Below, piece by piece: positions 1 to 8,692 of a stretch of 64,000 nt of DNA (within the stretch, counting starts at the first letter, position 1; each line of letters opens with the position of its first letter). The stretch is from Amycolatopsis tolypomycina (GTDB lineage: Bacteria; Actinomycetota; Actinomycetes; Mycobacteriales; Pseudonocardiaceae): NCBI RefSeq assembly GCF_900105945.1, contig NZ_FNSO01000004.1, positions 1,860,001 to 1,924,000 on the forward strand, given 5' to 3'. Below the pieces are notes generated by a model. The model worked only from the letters and a program-made list of their open reading frames with translations. It was not told the origin of the DNA and searched no databases. Both the position numbers and the translations under genes were made by a program.

Positions 1-229
1 AGGAGAGGAACAGCAGGACCATGTAGCCGGCGAACCCGGCCCCGCCGAGCATGCCCGCGCCCTTCGCGGCCTTGCCGGCCTCGGTCTTCACTTCGGCCTT
101 CGCCAGCGCCACTTCCTGCCGCACCAGGGTGGAGAGGTCGTGCATGACGTTGGACATCAGCTCGCCGACGGAGGTATCGGCCACATCGACGGGCTCGCCG
201 CGGCGAGCCGAACCGGGTGCCTCGGTCAT
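1..229 (-). CDS. Phage holin family protein (Holin-X type), 3' part outside window
   Basis: Only the N-terminal 76 residues are in the window; the gene runs off the left edge. The start MTEAPGSARR is followed by an amphipathic stretch (VGELMSNVMHDLSTLVRQEV) and then the first glycine-rich membrane segment (MLGGAGFAGYMVLLFLS). This arrangement is typical of the Actinobacterial Holin-X family, chromosomal membrane proteins of unknown role that are usually not phage genes. Its ATG shares one base with the stop of the upstream coiled-coil gene (TGATG), so the two are probably co-translated. Confidence 0.75.
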   Translation of the reverse strand, partial: MTEAPGSARRGEPVDVADTSVGELMSNVMHDLSTLVRQEVALAKAEVKTEAGKAAKGAGMLGGAGFAGYMVLLFLS

Positions 230-1209
230 CACGGCACCTGCCCCGGCGCGGAGAAGCGGGGGCTCGGCTGCGGCCTGTCTTCGGAAGGCCGGGGTCCGCC
301 GGGGCCGCCGGGCGCCGCGGCCGACCGGCTCGGCTGGGGGAGGCCTTCGCCGGGCTGGGGTGCATGGCCGGGACCCGTGCTGCCCGGCTGGGGTGCGTCG
401 TATCCGCCGCGACCGGCACTGCCCGGCTGGGGTGCGTCGTATCCGCCGGGACCGGCACTGCCCGGCTGCGGGAGGCCTTCGCTCGGCTGAGGCGCGTTGT
501 ACCCGCCGGGACCCGCACCACCTGGCTGCGGGAGGCCTTCGCCCGGCTGAGGCGCGTTGTACCCGCCCGGAGCCGCATAGCCCGGCTGCGGCAGGTCCGG
601 CTGAGCCGCCACCGCGCCGGCGTGCTGCGGAACCGACGGCGTCGCGGCCGGGCCGGCGTGCTGCGGCGGCGCACCCGCCCGGCCGTCCGGCGAGCTCTCC
701 TCCTTCTGCTGCGCCACCACACCGCGCGTCAGCCGCCCGACGAGGGCGCCGGCGACGGCCGCGCCGAGCAGGAACGTGCCCGGGCGGCGGCGGGCGAAGC
801 GCCGCACCTCGTCCAGGAGGTCGCCCGGTTCGCGGTGCTCGAGCCAGTCGGCGACCGACCGGGTCCGGTCCGACACCTGGCGCGCGACGTCGCCGGCGAG
901 GCCGGGGGAGTCCGACTGCTGGGCCATCCGCTCCAGCTGGCCGGCCAGCTGGTGGAGGCTCTCCGCCGCCTTCCGCTGGCCGTCCTTGGCCTGGGCCTGC
1001 AGCTGTTCCCGGCCTTCGCGGACCAGGTCGCGCGCTTCCTGCTGAGCGTGCGCCGCCACGTGCTTGGCCTGGTCCGCCGCCGTCTGCGCGACTTCGCCAC
1101 CCCGTTCGGCGGCGGTGGTGGCCACCTCGCGGGCTTCGTCCTTGGCGGTGTCCGACGGTGATCCGTTGCCATGCTGCGGCGGTGACTGACCGCCGGGTCC
1201 CTGAGTCAT
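229..1209 (-). CDS. Coiled-coil, single-TM protein with Pro/Gly-rich repeat tail
   Basis: 326 aa from an ATG preceded by GGAGGTCGAG. Residues 20-120 are Ala/Glu/Gln-rich with a heptad-like, LEA/apolipoprotein-like character (repeated AA-x-E/Q pattern), and about 144-160 form one hydrophobic segment (GTFLLGAAVAGALVG). The remaining ~155 residues are low-complexity GGYNAPQPGEGLPQPG-type repeats. Such proteins sit directly upstream of Holin-X genes in actinomycetes and are probably envelope or stress proteins anchored with the tail on one side of the membrane; the exact function is unknown. The upstream neighbour (SRPBCC) is a separate unit about 125 bp away. It is an N-terminal-anchor type membrane protein, not an enzyme. 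Confidence 0.7.
   Translation of the reverse strand: MTQGPGGQSPPQHGNGSPSDTAKDEAREVATTAAERGGEVAQTAADQAKHVAAHAQQEARDLVREGREQLQAQAKDGQRKAAESLHQLAGQLERMAQQSDSPGLAGDVARQVSDRTRSVADWLEHREPGDLLDEVRRFARRRPGTFLLGAAVAGALVGRLTRGVVAQQKEESSPDGRAGAPPQHAGPAATPSVPQHAGAVAAQPDLPQPGYAAPGGYNAPQPGEGLPQPGGAGPGGYNAPQPSEGLPQPGSAGPGGYDAPQPGSAGRGGYDAPQPGSTGPGHAPQPGEGLPQPSRSAAAPGGPGGPRPSEDRPQPSPRFSAPGQVP
382..583. repeat. In-gene tandem repeats encoding the Gly/Pro tail
   Basis: Two near-identical 39-bp units (382-420, 421-459; one mismatch) are followed by two near-identical 60-bp units (464-523, 524-583). They encode the GGYDAPQPG and GGYNAPQPGEGLPQPG repeats of the coiled-coil membrane protein. Such repeats are prone to length change by slippage or recombination. 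Confidence 0.8.
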
Positions 1210-1334
1210 CTCGACCTCCTGCGGGAGGGCACTTCCGCGCCTTCGTGGTGCCGGTGGCGGACCACCGGCCTGGTAGGGCGGCTGGCTACCCGGGCGGTCC
1301 GGTGATAAACCGGACACCGCCGCAGCGCGACGGC

Positions 1335-1799
1335 TCAGTTCCCCGGACGGGGAACGTCTCCGCGCCAGGCGCCGGTTTCGCGGCCCCCGCGTTCCTCGAT
1401 GAAGGTCTTGAACCGGCCGAGGTCGCCCTTGACGCGGCGGTCGAGGATGCCGAGCTTGTCGGCGACGTTCTCGACGAAGCCGTCCGGGTCGATGTCGAGC
1501 TGGGCGGTGACCCGGGTGTGCCGGTCGTCGAGGCGGTGGAACGTCACGACACCCGCGTGCGTCGGGCCGGAGTCGGACTTCCAGGCGACCCGCTCGTCCG
1601 GGTGCTGCTCGGTGATCGTCGCGTCGAACTCCCGCGTCTGCCCGCCGACGCTGATCTTCCAGCGGGTGTGGGTGTCGTCGAGCTGCCGGATCTCGTCGAC
1701 ACCCTCCATGAAGTGCGGGAAGGACTCGAACTGCGTCCACTGGTTGTAGGCCGTGGTGACGTCGGTCTCGACATCGACGGATTCGGTGACGGTGCTCAT
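1335..1799 (-). CDS. SRPBCC family protein (START-like cyclase/dehydrase fold)
   Basis: 154 aa starting MSTVTESVDV; a longer frame exists upstream but this ATG has a GAAAGGA ribosome site. The sequence follows the polyketide-cyclase/SRPBCC small-protein pattern: VDVETDVTTAYNQWTQFESF at the N terminus, the characteristic FPHFMEGV, then alternating beta strands (HTRWKISVGG, REFDATITEQ) and a C-terminal helix (LGRFKTFIEERG). Proteins of this sub-type occur widely in actinomycetes next to stress genes; ligand unknown. Monocistronic as far as visible. Confidence 0.85.
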   Translation of the reverse strand: MSTVTESVDVETDVTTAYNQWTQFESFPHFMEGVDEIRQLDDTHTRWKISVGGQTREFDATITEQHPDERVAWKSDSGPTHAGVVTFHRLDDRHTRVTAQLDIDPDGFVENVADKLGILDRRVKGDLGRFKTFIEERGGRETGAWRGDVPRPGN

Positions 1800-1908
1800 C
1801 GCGGCCGGTCCTTTCTTCGGGGTGGATCGTCCGGCCCCGGTTACCCGGCAAATCGATGACAAAACGATGCAACCGATCTAGGGTCGGCAGCGACGGAGAG
1901 GAGTGCCC

Positions 1909-2289
1909 GTGACCGACGACGGGACGCCCGCACTGACCGTGCGCGTCCGCACCGTGCCCGAGGCCGTCGTCGTCGCGGCGGCGGGCGACCTCGACCTCGC
2001 CACCGCACCGGTGCTGCGCGCGCGGGCGTGGGCGGCGCTGGACGGCAGGCCCGGAGCGTTGATCGTGGATCTGGGCGCGATCACCTTCTGCGGCTCGGCG
2101 GGGCTGCAGGTCATCGCCGAGCTCGCCGGCGAAACGACGGCCGCGGACCTGCCGTTCGCGGTGGTCGCCACCGGGCGGCCGGTCCTGCGTTCGCTGCAGG
2201 TCACCCGGATGGACACCACGGTGGCGCTGCACCCCACGGTGGACGGCGCCCGCGCGTGGCTCCGGCGGCGACGCCCCGACGGCGGTTAG
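1909..2289 (+). CDS. STAS-domain anti-sigma factor antagonist
   Basis: 126 aa. A GTG at 1903 is also in frame, but GTG 1909 has a properly spaced GGAGAGGAG. The protein is a single STAS domain: beta strands VVVAAAGDLDLATAP, then the VDLGAITFCGSAGLQ loop in which the serine (residue 63) is in the position phosphorylated in SpoIIAA/RsbV proteins. Such proteins bind an anti-sigma kinase and release a sigma factor when dephosphorylated. No kinase or sigma gene is adjacent, so its partner is encoded elsewhere. Divergent from the SRPBCC gene with a ~110-bp shared promoter region. Confidence 0.85.
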   Translation: MTDDGTPALTVRVRTVPEAVVVAAAGDLDLATAPVLRARAWAALDGRPGALIVDLGAITFCGSAGLQVIAELAGETTAADLPFAVVATGRPVLRSLQVTRMDTTVALHPTVDGARAWLRRRRPDGG

Positions 2290-2319
2290 GCCGGGCCCGC
2301 CGGCGGGTAGTCCTCCGCC

Positions 2320-3129
2320 ATGGAAGCGGAGGCGCTGCTGCAGAGCCTGACCCGGGTCGTGACCGCGCTCGACGGCACGGGCATCCGGTTCGCCGTCGCC
2401 GGCGGGCTGGCCGTGTACGCCCGCGGCGGGCCGCCGTCGGACCACGACGTCGACCTGTTCCTCAAGCCCGGCGACGCCGACCGCGCGGCGGAGGTGCTCA
2501 CCGCCGCGGGCCTGCGCCGCGTGCACCCGCCGGAGGACTGGCTGACGAAGGTCTACGACGGCGACATCCTGGTGGACCTCATCCACGGCCCCAACCACCG
2601 GCCGGTGACCGACGAGCTGCTCGACCGCGCCGCGCTGATGCGGATCGGGTCCACCGCGGCGCCCGTGGTCTGCGGCACCGACCTGCTGGTGGACAAGCTG
2701 CTCGTGCTGAGCGCGCACCGGTGCGACTTCGCGCCGCTGCTGCGGATCGCCCGCGACCTGCGCGAGCAGGTCGACTGGACCGACGTCGCCGTGCAGGTGT
2801 CGGCGTCCCCGTACGCCAGGGCGTTCCTGGCGCTGCTCGGCGACCTGGCCGTGATCGACCCGAAGGAGGCTCTCGTGCCCGAACCACCGCAGTACCTCGT
2901 CGCCCGGCTCAGCCGGGCACTGGCCGAAGACCCCCGCACCGCCGAGCTCGGCGTGCACGTGACCGTGCGGGGCGAGCACGTCCACCTGACCGGCGAAGTC
3001 ACCTGCCCCGCGCGCAAGGCGGAGGTGGATGCCGTCGTCGGCGAGTACCTGACCGGGGAGCTGGTGCACAACGACGTCCGGGTCGCCGACGTCCGCGAAC
3101 CGGCGAGCGCGGAGGAGATCGGCCGATGA
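2320..3129 (+). CDS. Nucleotidyltransferase domain fused to a C-terminal BON domain
   Basis: 269 aa. Residues about 20-60 hold the minimal nucleotidyltransferase signature: a GG motif (VAGGLAVYARGG) then DHDVDLF, giving the two acidic metal ligands; a further DILVDLIHG strand follows. Residues about 190-265 (AEDPRTAELGVHVTVRGEHV, LTGEVTCPARK, VVGEYLTGELVHNDV) fit a BON domain, normally a phospholipid or osmotic-stress module. The fusion is unusual. The stop overlaps the ATG of the metallophosphoesterase (ATGA), so the pair is translationally coupled and could act on the same nucleotide-modified substrate; that is inference. Confidence 0.75.
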   Translation: MEAEALLQSLTRVVTALDGTGIRFAVAGGLAVYARGGPPSDHDVDLFLKPGDADRAAEVLTAAGLRRVHPPEDWLTKVYDGDILVDLIHGPNHRPVTDELLDRAALMRIGSTAAPVVCGTDLLVDKLLVLSAHRCDFAPLLRIARDLREQVDWTDVAVQVSASPYARAFLALLGDLAVIDPKEALVPEPPQYLVARLSRALAEDPRTAELGVHVTVRGEHVHLTGEVTCPARKAEVDAVVGEYLTGELVHNDVRVADVREPASAEEIGR

Positions 3130-3857
3130 GGATCGCCGCGGTCGGGGACGTGCACCTGGGCGAGGACTCCCGCGGCCTGCTCCGGCCGGCCCTGGAACAC
3201 CTCGCGGGCACCGCCGACGTCCTGCTGCTGGCCGGGGACCTGACCCGGCACGGCACCGTCGAGGAGGCCCGCGTGGTGGCCGACGAGCTCGCCGGGCTCG
3301 GCGTGCCGATCGCCGCGGTCCTCGGCAACCACGACCACCACAGCGACGCCGGCGAGATGATCTCGAACCTGCTCCGCGAAACCGGCGTCGACGTGCTGGA
3401 AGGCGACGCGGTCCGGTACGACCTGCCGGACGGCTCCCTCGGCGTCGCCGGCGTCAAGGGCTTCGGCGGCGGGTTCGCCGGCAAGTGCGCCAGCCGGTTC
3501 GGCGAGCGGGAGATGAAGGACTTCGTCGAGCACACGATGGCGTCGGCGGATTCGTTGCGCAAAGCGTTGCAGACGCTCGACACGGACGTCGTCGTCGCGC
3601 TGACGCACTACGCGCCGGTCCCCGGCACCCTGCACGGCGAGCCACCCGAGATCCACCCGTTTCTCGGGTCGTACCTGCTGTGCGAGCCGATCGACGAGGT
3701 GGGCGCCGACCTGGCCCTGCACGGCCACGCCCACTTCGGCTGCGAGCAGGGCGTGACGCCCGGCGGGGTGCGGGTGCGGAACGTGGCGCAGCCGGTGATC
3801 CGGAAGGCCTACGCGCTCTACGAGCTGCACCCGGCCGAGCTGTCCGCGCGCCGCTGA
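3126..3857 (+). CDS. Calcineurin-like metallophosphoesterase
   Basis: 243 aa. All metallophosphoesterase blocks are present in order: GDVHLGE (DxH), LLLAGDLTRHG (GD), VLGNHDHH (GNHD), a central ALTHYAP and the C-terminal HGHAH. These coordinate the two-metal centre that hydrolyses phosphomono- or diesters. The protein is cytosolic, with no signal peptide. It overlaps the nucleotidyltransferase-BON gene by four bases and is its likely functional partner. The substrate cannot be told from sequence. Confidence 0.9.
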   Translation: MRIAAVGDVHLGEDSRGLLRPALEHLAGTADVLLLAGDLTRHGTVEEARVVADELAGLGVPIAAVLGNHDHHSDAGEMISNLLRETGVDVLEGDAVRYDLPDGSLGVAGVKGFGGGFAGKCASRFGEREMKDFVEHTMASADSLRKALQTLDTDVVVALTHYAPVPGTLHGEPPEIHPFLGSYLLCEPIDEVGADLALHGHAHFGCEQGVTPGGVRVRNVAQPVIRKAYALYELHPAELSARR

Positions 3858-3858
3858 C

Positions 3859-3905
3859 ATGAACGACTCTTTCATGACACCAGACGTCATGAAAGGGTCG
3901 TTCAT
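3859..3905. terminator. Bidirectional terminator hairpin between convergent genes
   Basis: A 20-bp inverted repeat (3859-3878 and 3886-3905, one G-T wobble) with a 7-base loop sits two bases after the phosphoesterase stop and 16 bases from the stop of the convergent SARP gene. The arms read ATGAACGACTCTTTCATGAC. Its position suggests transcription termination from both sides. Confidence 0.75.
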
Positions 3906-3921
3906 GACGTTCGGGTGCGGG

Positions 3922-6900
3922 TCACTCGGCCAGGAGCGTCCGCACGGTCGCCAGCACCGGGCGTTCGCCGGCGGCCGCCAGGATCTCCTCGGCCGTGTGC
4001 CAGCACTCGCGCGCGGTGGCGGCGCCGGTCAGGGTCTCCCGGGCCCGGCCGAGCACCACGAACGCGTACGCCACGCCCAGCCGGTGCCCGGTGGCCCGGA
4101 GACCCGCGATCGCCTGCTCCGCCAGGGTTTCCGCGGCGGCCGGGTCGCCCGCGCCCAGTACCGCCCACGCCATGCTGGTCCGCGCCTGCTCGGCCAGCAG
4201 CCGGAAGCCGCCCTGCTCGGCGTCGCGCAACGCGGCCCCGGCGTGCGCGACCGCCTCTTCGGTGTCCACAGTGGACAGGCCGATCAGGGTGGCGATGCGG
4301 CCGCGCAGGTAGCCGATCTTCTCCGCCAGCCGGTGGGCGTCGGTGTACTCCGCCAGCGCCGCCGCCGGGTCGCCCGCCTGGCGGTGGAGGTCGCCGAGCG
4401 CGCCGAGCGCGTCCACCTCGAACCGCTGGTTGCCAGCCTCGCGCGCCACCGTCACCGCGAGCCGCGCGGCCGGCCACGCCCGGTCGAGGTCGCCGGTCAC
4501 CCGGTGCACCGCGGCGAGCCGGACGAGGGCGTCGGCCTCGTCGTCGCGGGAACCCAGCTCCCGCAACGCTTCCAGCGCCTCGGTGAGCACGGCCCCGGCC
4601 CGCGCGAGGTCGCCCGAGACGCGGTAGCCGTACCCGAGGTTGCACAACGCGATCGCCGCCGCGTGCGGTGAGCCGAGCCGGCGGCACAGGGCGAGCGCGC
4701 GCTCGTTGTGCGCGATGCCGTCCGCGAGCCTGCCGTGCTCGATGAGCACGGCACCCAGGTTGATCAGCCCGTTCGCCGCCCGGATCGACGCGCCCGAGCG
4801 CAGCGTGCCTGCCAGCGCCGCGGTGAAGTGCTCGATCGCCTGGTCGAGCCGGCCGAGGTCGAGGTGGACGACGCCGAGCGCGTGCAGGACCGAGTCGGCG
4901 CCCTCGCGGGCCCCGGCCGCGCGGTAGGACGCCTGGGCGGCTTCGAGCTCCGCGAGCGCCGTCTCGTAGTCGCCGCGGCTCCAGGCCAGTGCGCCCAGGC
5001 TGTGCCGCATCGCCCCGGCCGCCCGCTCGTTGCCCGCCCGCCGCGCGGTGGCCAGCCCGGCGGTCGCGGCCGCCTGCCATTCGGCGTCGAGCCGGTGCGA
5101 GTGGAAGAAGCCGCGCAGCAGGTCGGCGGCCCGCCAGGCGAACGACCCCTGGCCTTCCCGGGCGGTCCACCGGATCGCGGCCAGGACGTTGCCGTGCTCG
5201 GCCAGCAGCCAGCGGCGGGCTTCGGCCGGTTCGACGGCGGCCTCGCCCTCGGGCGCGTCGGGCAGGCGTTGCAGGTCGGGGTAGAGCGCGGTCGCCGCAC
5301 CGGCCGCCGCCCGCAGGTAGTACTCGAAAAGCCGGTGCAGCGCGAAGTCCCCGTCGAGCGTCGGCTCTTCGCGGGCCCGCTCGCCGGCGTAGGCGCGGAG
5401 CAGGTCGTGCAGGCCGAACCGGTCGTCACCGCGGGGCTGCACCAGGTGGCTCGCGGCGAGTTCGCGCAGCAGCCGCCCGGCCCGGGCGACGTCCGCCGCG
5501 GCCAGCGCCGCCGCGCCCGCGACGTCGATGTCCGTGCCGGGCACCAGCCCGAGCAGGAGGAAGAACCGGGCGGCGTCCCGCGAAACGGCGTCGAAGGACA
5601 GGTCGAAGGCGCGCCGGACGCCGAGCTGCTCGGCGCCGGGCACGGCGAGCCGCCCGACCAGGTCGGGCCCGGCGAGCTCGGCGAGGTAGCTGCGCAGCGA
5701 CCGGTCCGGCCAGAGCGCGAGGTTCGCCGCGACGATCCGCAGCGCCAGCGGCAGCCCGGCGCACAGCCGCACCAGCTCGCGCGCGGCGTCGTCTTCGGCG
5801 GCGACGCGGTCCGCGCCGACGACCGAGGCCAGCAGCGCGAGCGAGTCGTCCGGCGGCAGCTCGGCCAGTTCGACGAGCCGGGTGTCGACGGTGGCGGTCA
5901 GGCCGCCGAGCCGGTCGCGGCTGGTGACCAGCACCGCGCAGCCCGCGCTGCCGGGCAGCAGCGCGCGCACCTGGTCGGGCCCGGCCACGTTGTCCAGCAC
6001 GATGAGCACCCGCCGGTCGGCGAGCACCGAGCGGTAGAGCGCGGCGGCGTCGGCGAGGTCGGTCGGCACCTGGCCGGGCCGGACGCCCAGTGCGTGCGAA
6101 AACCGGGTCAGCACCTCCAGCTGCGCGAGGGCGGGGACCGTCGAGCAGCCCTGGAGGTCGGCGAAGAGCTGGCCGTCCGGGAAGTGCCGCGCGGCGCGGT
6201 GCGCCCAGTGCACCGCGGCGGTCGTCTTGCCCACCCCGGCCGGCCCGACGAGCAGCGCGATCGCCGGATGCGTGCCCGGCGCCCGGTCCGGGCCGAGCAC
6301 TTCGTCCAAAGTGGACAGCAGGCGGGTGCGGCCGACGACCGCGGCGACGTCCGGCGGCAGCTGCCGCGGCCGGAACTCCGGCTGCGCGACGGCCTCGGTG
6401 GCCTCGGTGGCCTCGGTGGCTTCGGCGGTTTCGGCGGCTTCGTCGGCGAGCACGGCCCGGTGGGCGTGCCGCAGTCGTTCGCCGGGGCCGACGCCCAGCT
6501 CGTCGGTGAACATCCGGTGCACCGCGCGGTAGGTCTCCAGGGCGTCGGCGCGGCGGCCCGAACGGTGCAGCGCCTCCAGGTACAGCGCCCAGAACGCTTC
6601 CCGCCACGGGTGCTCGCGGGTCACCCCGGCGAGCTCGTCGGTGATTTCGCCGGGCCGCCCGAGCTCGAGGCTGACCTCGAAGTAGCGCTCTTGGGCCCGC
6701 AGCCGCTCTTCGGCGGGCTGGTCGACGTCTTCGCGGCCGAGCACCTCGGCCGGGAGGTCGGCGAGCACCGGCCCGCGCCAGCAGGCGAGCGCGGCGGCCA
6801 GCAGTGCGCGTTCGGCGTCCGGCCGCGGCTCGGCCCGGGCGGCGGCGGTGAGTTCGCGGAAGCGCAGCAGGTCGTGCTGCGCCGGCCGCACGCGCAGCAG

Positions 6901-7158
6901 GTAGCCGGTCGGCTGCGTCTCGACGACGCCGTCGCCGAGCGCCCGGCGCAGCCGGACCGCGTGCACCTGGATGCTCTTGCGGGCGGTCTCCGGCGGGTCG
7001 TCGCCCCACAGCAGTTCGGTGAGCCGGTCGAGCGACACGGTCGTGTTCGCCCGCATCAGCAACGCGGCCAGCAGGGCCCGCACCTTGGGCCCGGTGACCG
7101 GCACGGGCACGCCGTCCCGCTCGACCTGCAACGGTCCCAGCACCCCGAAGCTGAGCAA
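3922..7158 (-). CDS. AfsR/SARP-family transcriptional regulator with NTPase and TPR domains
   Basis: 1078 aa. Residues 1-95 form an OmpR-like winged helix (FGVLGPLQVERDG, LLMRANTTVSLDRLTELLWG, YLLRV) and 96-240 a BTAD domain; 241-260 is an Ala/Glu/Thr linker; about 270-560 is an NB-ARC/STAND ATPase with P-loop GPAGVGKT at 305-312 and a VLVTSRDRLGGL sensor; about 600-1078 is a run of TPRs (e.g. YRAAGAREGADSVLHALGVV). AfsR-type proteins activate secondary-metabolite or developmental genes. No biosynthetic cluster lies beside it, so the target is unknown. The TTG start at 7158 lacks a well-spaced ribosome site; GTG seven codons... further in (VLGPL) is an alternative. Confidence 0.9.
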   Translation of the reverse strand: MLSFGVLGPLQVERDGVPVPVTGPKVRALLAALLMRANTTVSLDRLTELLWGDDPPETARKSIQVHAVRLRRALGDGVVETQPTGYLLRVRPAQHDLLRFRELTAAARAEPRPDAERALLAAALACWRGPVLADLPAEVLGREDVDQPAEERLRAQERYFEVSLELGRPGEITDELAGVTREHPWREAFWALYLEALHRSGRRADALETYRAVHRMFTDELGVGPGERLRHAHRAVLADEAAETAEATEATEATEAVAQPEFRPRQLPPDVAAVVGRTRLLSTLDEVLGPDRAPGTHPAIALLVGPAGVGKTTAAVHWAHRAARHFPDGQLFADLQGCSTVPALAQLEVLTRFSHALGVRPGQVPTDLADAAALYRSVLADRRVLIVLDNVAGPDQVRALLPGSAGCAVLVTSRDRLGGLTATVDTRLVELAELPPDDSLALLASVVGADRVAAEDDAARELVRLCAGLPLALRIVAANLALWPDRSLRSYLAELAGPDLVGRLAVPGAEQLGVRRAFDLSFDAVSRDAARFFLLLGLVPGTDIDVAGAAALAAADVARAGRLLRELAASHLVQPRGDDRFGLHDLLRAYAGERAREEPTLDGDFALHRLFEYYLRAAAGAATALYPDLQRLPDAPEGEAAVEPAEARRWLLAEHGNVLAAIRWTAREGQGSFAWRAADLLRGFFHSHRLDAEWQAAATAGLATARRAGNERAAGAMRHSLGALAWSRGDYETALAELEAAQASYRAAGAREGADSVLHALGVVHLDLGRLDQAIEHFTAALAGTLRSGASIRAANGLINLGAVLIEHGRLADGIAHNERALALCRRLGSPHAAAIALCNLGYGYRVSGDLARAGAVLTEALEALRELGSRDDEADALVRLAAVHRVTGDLDRAWPAARLAVTVAREAGNQRFEVDALGALGDLHRQAGDPAAALAEYTDAHRLAEKIGYLRGRIATLIGLSTVDTEEAVAHAGAALRDAEQGGFRLLAEQARTSMAWAVLGAGDPAAAETLAEQAIAGLRATGHRLGVAYAFVVLGRARETLTGAATARECWHTAEEILAAAGERPVLATVRTLLAE
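6391..6426. repeat. 9-bp tandem repeat in the SARP linker
   Basis: The 9-mer GGCCTCGGT is repeated three times and continues as degenerate copies, encoding the EATEATEATEA linker between the BTAD and NTPase domains. Slippage here would change linker length without a frameshift. Confidence 0.7.
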
Positions 7159-7391
7159 ACTCCCGCACCCCCCGCTGACCGGACGAACCGGTCATCCCGC
7201 GGAGAGGGTAGCGGCAATCGATCAGCCCGGCGGGACGGGCCGCACCACCGGCGGCGAGCACCGGCTCGGGTTCGATGATCCGCAGGTCGAAGGCGTCGAG
7301 AGCGCCGGCGCAGTCGAGCACCTTCGTGGCGGGGACGAGGAACGTGCCGGGTTCGGCGGTGGCTTGGCGCGCGGAGGTCTTCCGGGAAAGG

Positions 7392-7423
7392 CCGCGGCCG
7401 GGGTTCGGGGGCCCCGGCCGCGG
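7392..7423 (-). terminator. Hairpin terminator after the small secreted protein gene
   Basis: A perfect 12-bp stem (7392-7403 with 7412-7423, CCGCGGCCGGGG arms) and 8-base loop starts 11 bases after the stop of the 7434-7802 gene. No U-tract follows, as is usual in actinomycetes. Confidence 0.65.
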
Positions 7424-7433
7424 TGGTCACCAG

Positions 7434-7802
7434 TTACCAGCGGAGCCCGATGTTCACGCTCGGGGAACCGCCGGAGACGATGCCGTACACCCACCCGGCG
7501 GACACGTTGTTGCAGACCCAGGACCGCGCCGGGTCCTCGGCGGCGAACCCGGTCTGGCAGACGGTGCCGCCGTTGTCCCTGCGGACGGTCCACGTGGCCG
7601 GGCCGGTGCCGTGCACGTCGGCGTCGACCGAGAGGGTGCCGCCCGGGAACCAGACCGGTGGGTCGATCTGGCAGGTGTTGACGGTGTAGCACGTCTTCGA
7701 AACGCCGGCCTGCGCGGTGGCCGATGCGGCTGGTGCGACGATGGCGAGCGCACTGGCCGCGATGGCGCCCACGATGGCGGCGCGTTGGGTTGATCGGTAC
7801 AT
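7434..7802 (-). CDS. Small secreted four-cysteine protein, function unknown
   Basis: 122 aa from ATG 7802, which has GGGAGAGAGGG upstream; longer in-frame starts lack support. Residues 1-34 form a Sec signal peptide (AAIVGAIAASALAIVAPAAS then ATAQA). The mature ~88-residue chain is beta-rich with four cysteines in two pairs (KTCYTVNTC; TVCQ...WVCNN), suggesting two disulphides, and ends GSPSVNIGLRW. It looks like the small beta-sandwich exoproteins common in Streptomyces and Amycolatopsis. No function is recognised. Upstream 7803-8035 carries its promoter region; no motif was identified. Confidence 0.7.
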   Translation of the reverse strand: MYRSTQRAAIVGAIAASALAIVAPAASATAQAGVSKTCYTVNTCQIDPPVWFPGGTLSVDADVHGTGPATWTVRRDNGGTVCQTGFAAEDPARSWVCNNVSAGWVYGIVSGGSPSVNIGLRW

Positions 7803-8035
7803 GTCTGCCCTCTCTCCCTGATGCGGAAGGGGCGGGCGCTGCAGGCCCCCAGCCGGCAGCGCGCGTCGCGAGCGACGCGGGAAGTGCTCCCCCAGAACCC
7901 CCCTGGCTGCCAGGCGACCGGCACCCTCGACCGGCAAGTCCCCCCGGCCGGTGAGCTCCGGACCCCCAGCCCTCGCTCCGACCGCCTGGCGGAACCGATC
8001 TTGCCGGGCGCCGGTTAAAGCCGGGCAAAACCCCC

Positions 8036-8641
8036 TCAGGCGGCGAGCTGCGCGGCGGCCAGCACGTGCGGGGCCAGGCCGTCGGCGATCACGGCGTAAC
8101 CGGCCGAGGAGGGGTGGAAGCGGTCGGCCGAGAACAGCGCGGGGTCGGCGGCGAAGCGGGCGGCGAGTTCCGGACCGGCCGTGGCCACCGCACCCCCGGC
8201 CCGGATGGCGGCTTCGGCCTGGGCCTGCGCGTAGTGGCCGCTGGCCGCCGAGACCAGCTGCCGGTACGGGCCGGGCACCCGCGCCACGATCCCCAGGTCG
8301 GGTGCCGGTACCACGATGACGCGGGCGCCGGCACGGACCAGCCGCGTCACGGCGTCGTGCAGCTGGCGGGCGCCGATCGCGGGGGCGACGAAGCCGGCGA
8401 GGTCGTTCGCGCCGATCACGATCAGGGCCAGGTCGACGCCCTCGCCGAGAGCGAGGCCCGCCTGGCGGTCGAGGTCGGCCGAGCGGGCGCCGGGGACGCC
8501 GAAGTTCCGCAGGCGCACGACGTGGCCGGCGTCGCGCAGCCGCCGGGTGAGCCGCCGGCCGAGCGTGTCGTCCTCGCGGCTGCTGCCGACGCCGGCCGCG
8601 AGGGAGTCGCCGAGGACGCAGAAACGGAGTGGTGGGGTCAT
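8036..8641 (-). CDS. SGNH/GDSL-type hydrolase
   Basis: 201 aa. The SGNH blocks are clear: GDSLAAGVG (block I with catalytic Ser), the NFGVPGARSADL glycine block II, VIGANDL (block III Asn), and DRFHPSSAGY (block V Asp-His). These enzymes hydrolyse esters of lipids or acetylated carbohydrates. No signal peptide, so probably cytosolic. Start ATG 8641 is preceded directly by an alternative GTG; ribosome site is weak. It is divergent from the membrane-anchored hydrolase with only 51 bp between them, so the two share a promoter region. Confidence 0.9.
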   Translation of the reverse strand: MTPPLRFCVLGDSLAAGVGSSREDDTLGRRLTRRLRDAGHVVRLRNFGVPGARSADLDRQAGLALGEGVDLALIVIGANDLAGFVAPAIGARQLHDAVTRLVRAGARVIVVPAPDLGIVARVPGPYRQLVSAASGHYAQAQAEAAIRAGGAVATAGPELAARFAADPALFSADRFHPSSAGYAVIADGLAPHVLAAAQLAA

Positions 8642-8692
8642 CACGGGGTACAACGTGAGCGGGACGCCGTTGTTTCCCCGTGGAGGTCGCGT

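Noticed and set aside
1..229. Prophage suggested by a holin-family gene
   Set aside because: Holin-X proteins are chromosomal in actinomycetes and no other phage genes are nearby.
4708..7278. An 856-codon open frame on the plus strand
   Set aside because: Antisense to the SARP regulator, which has clear domains; the frame has no recognisable fold.
7180..7385. A codon-like stretch on the minus strand (VLDCAGALDAFDLRIIEPEP)
   Set aside because: It reads well by codon use but has no start, no ribosome site and no known relative; possibly a small gene remnant.
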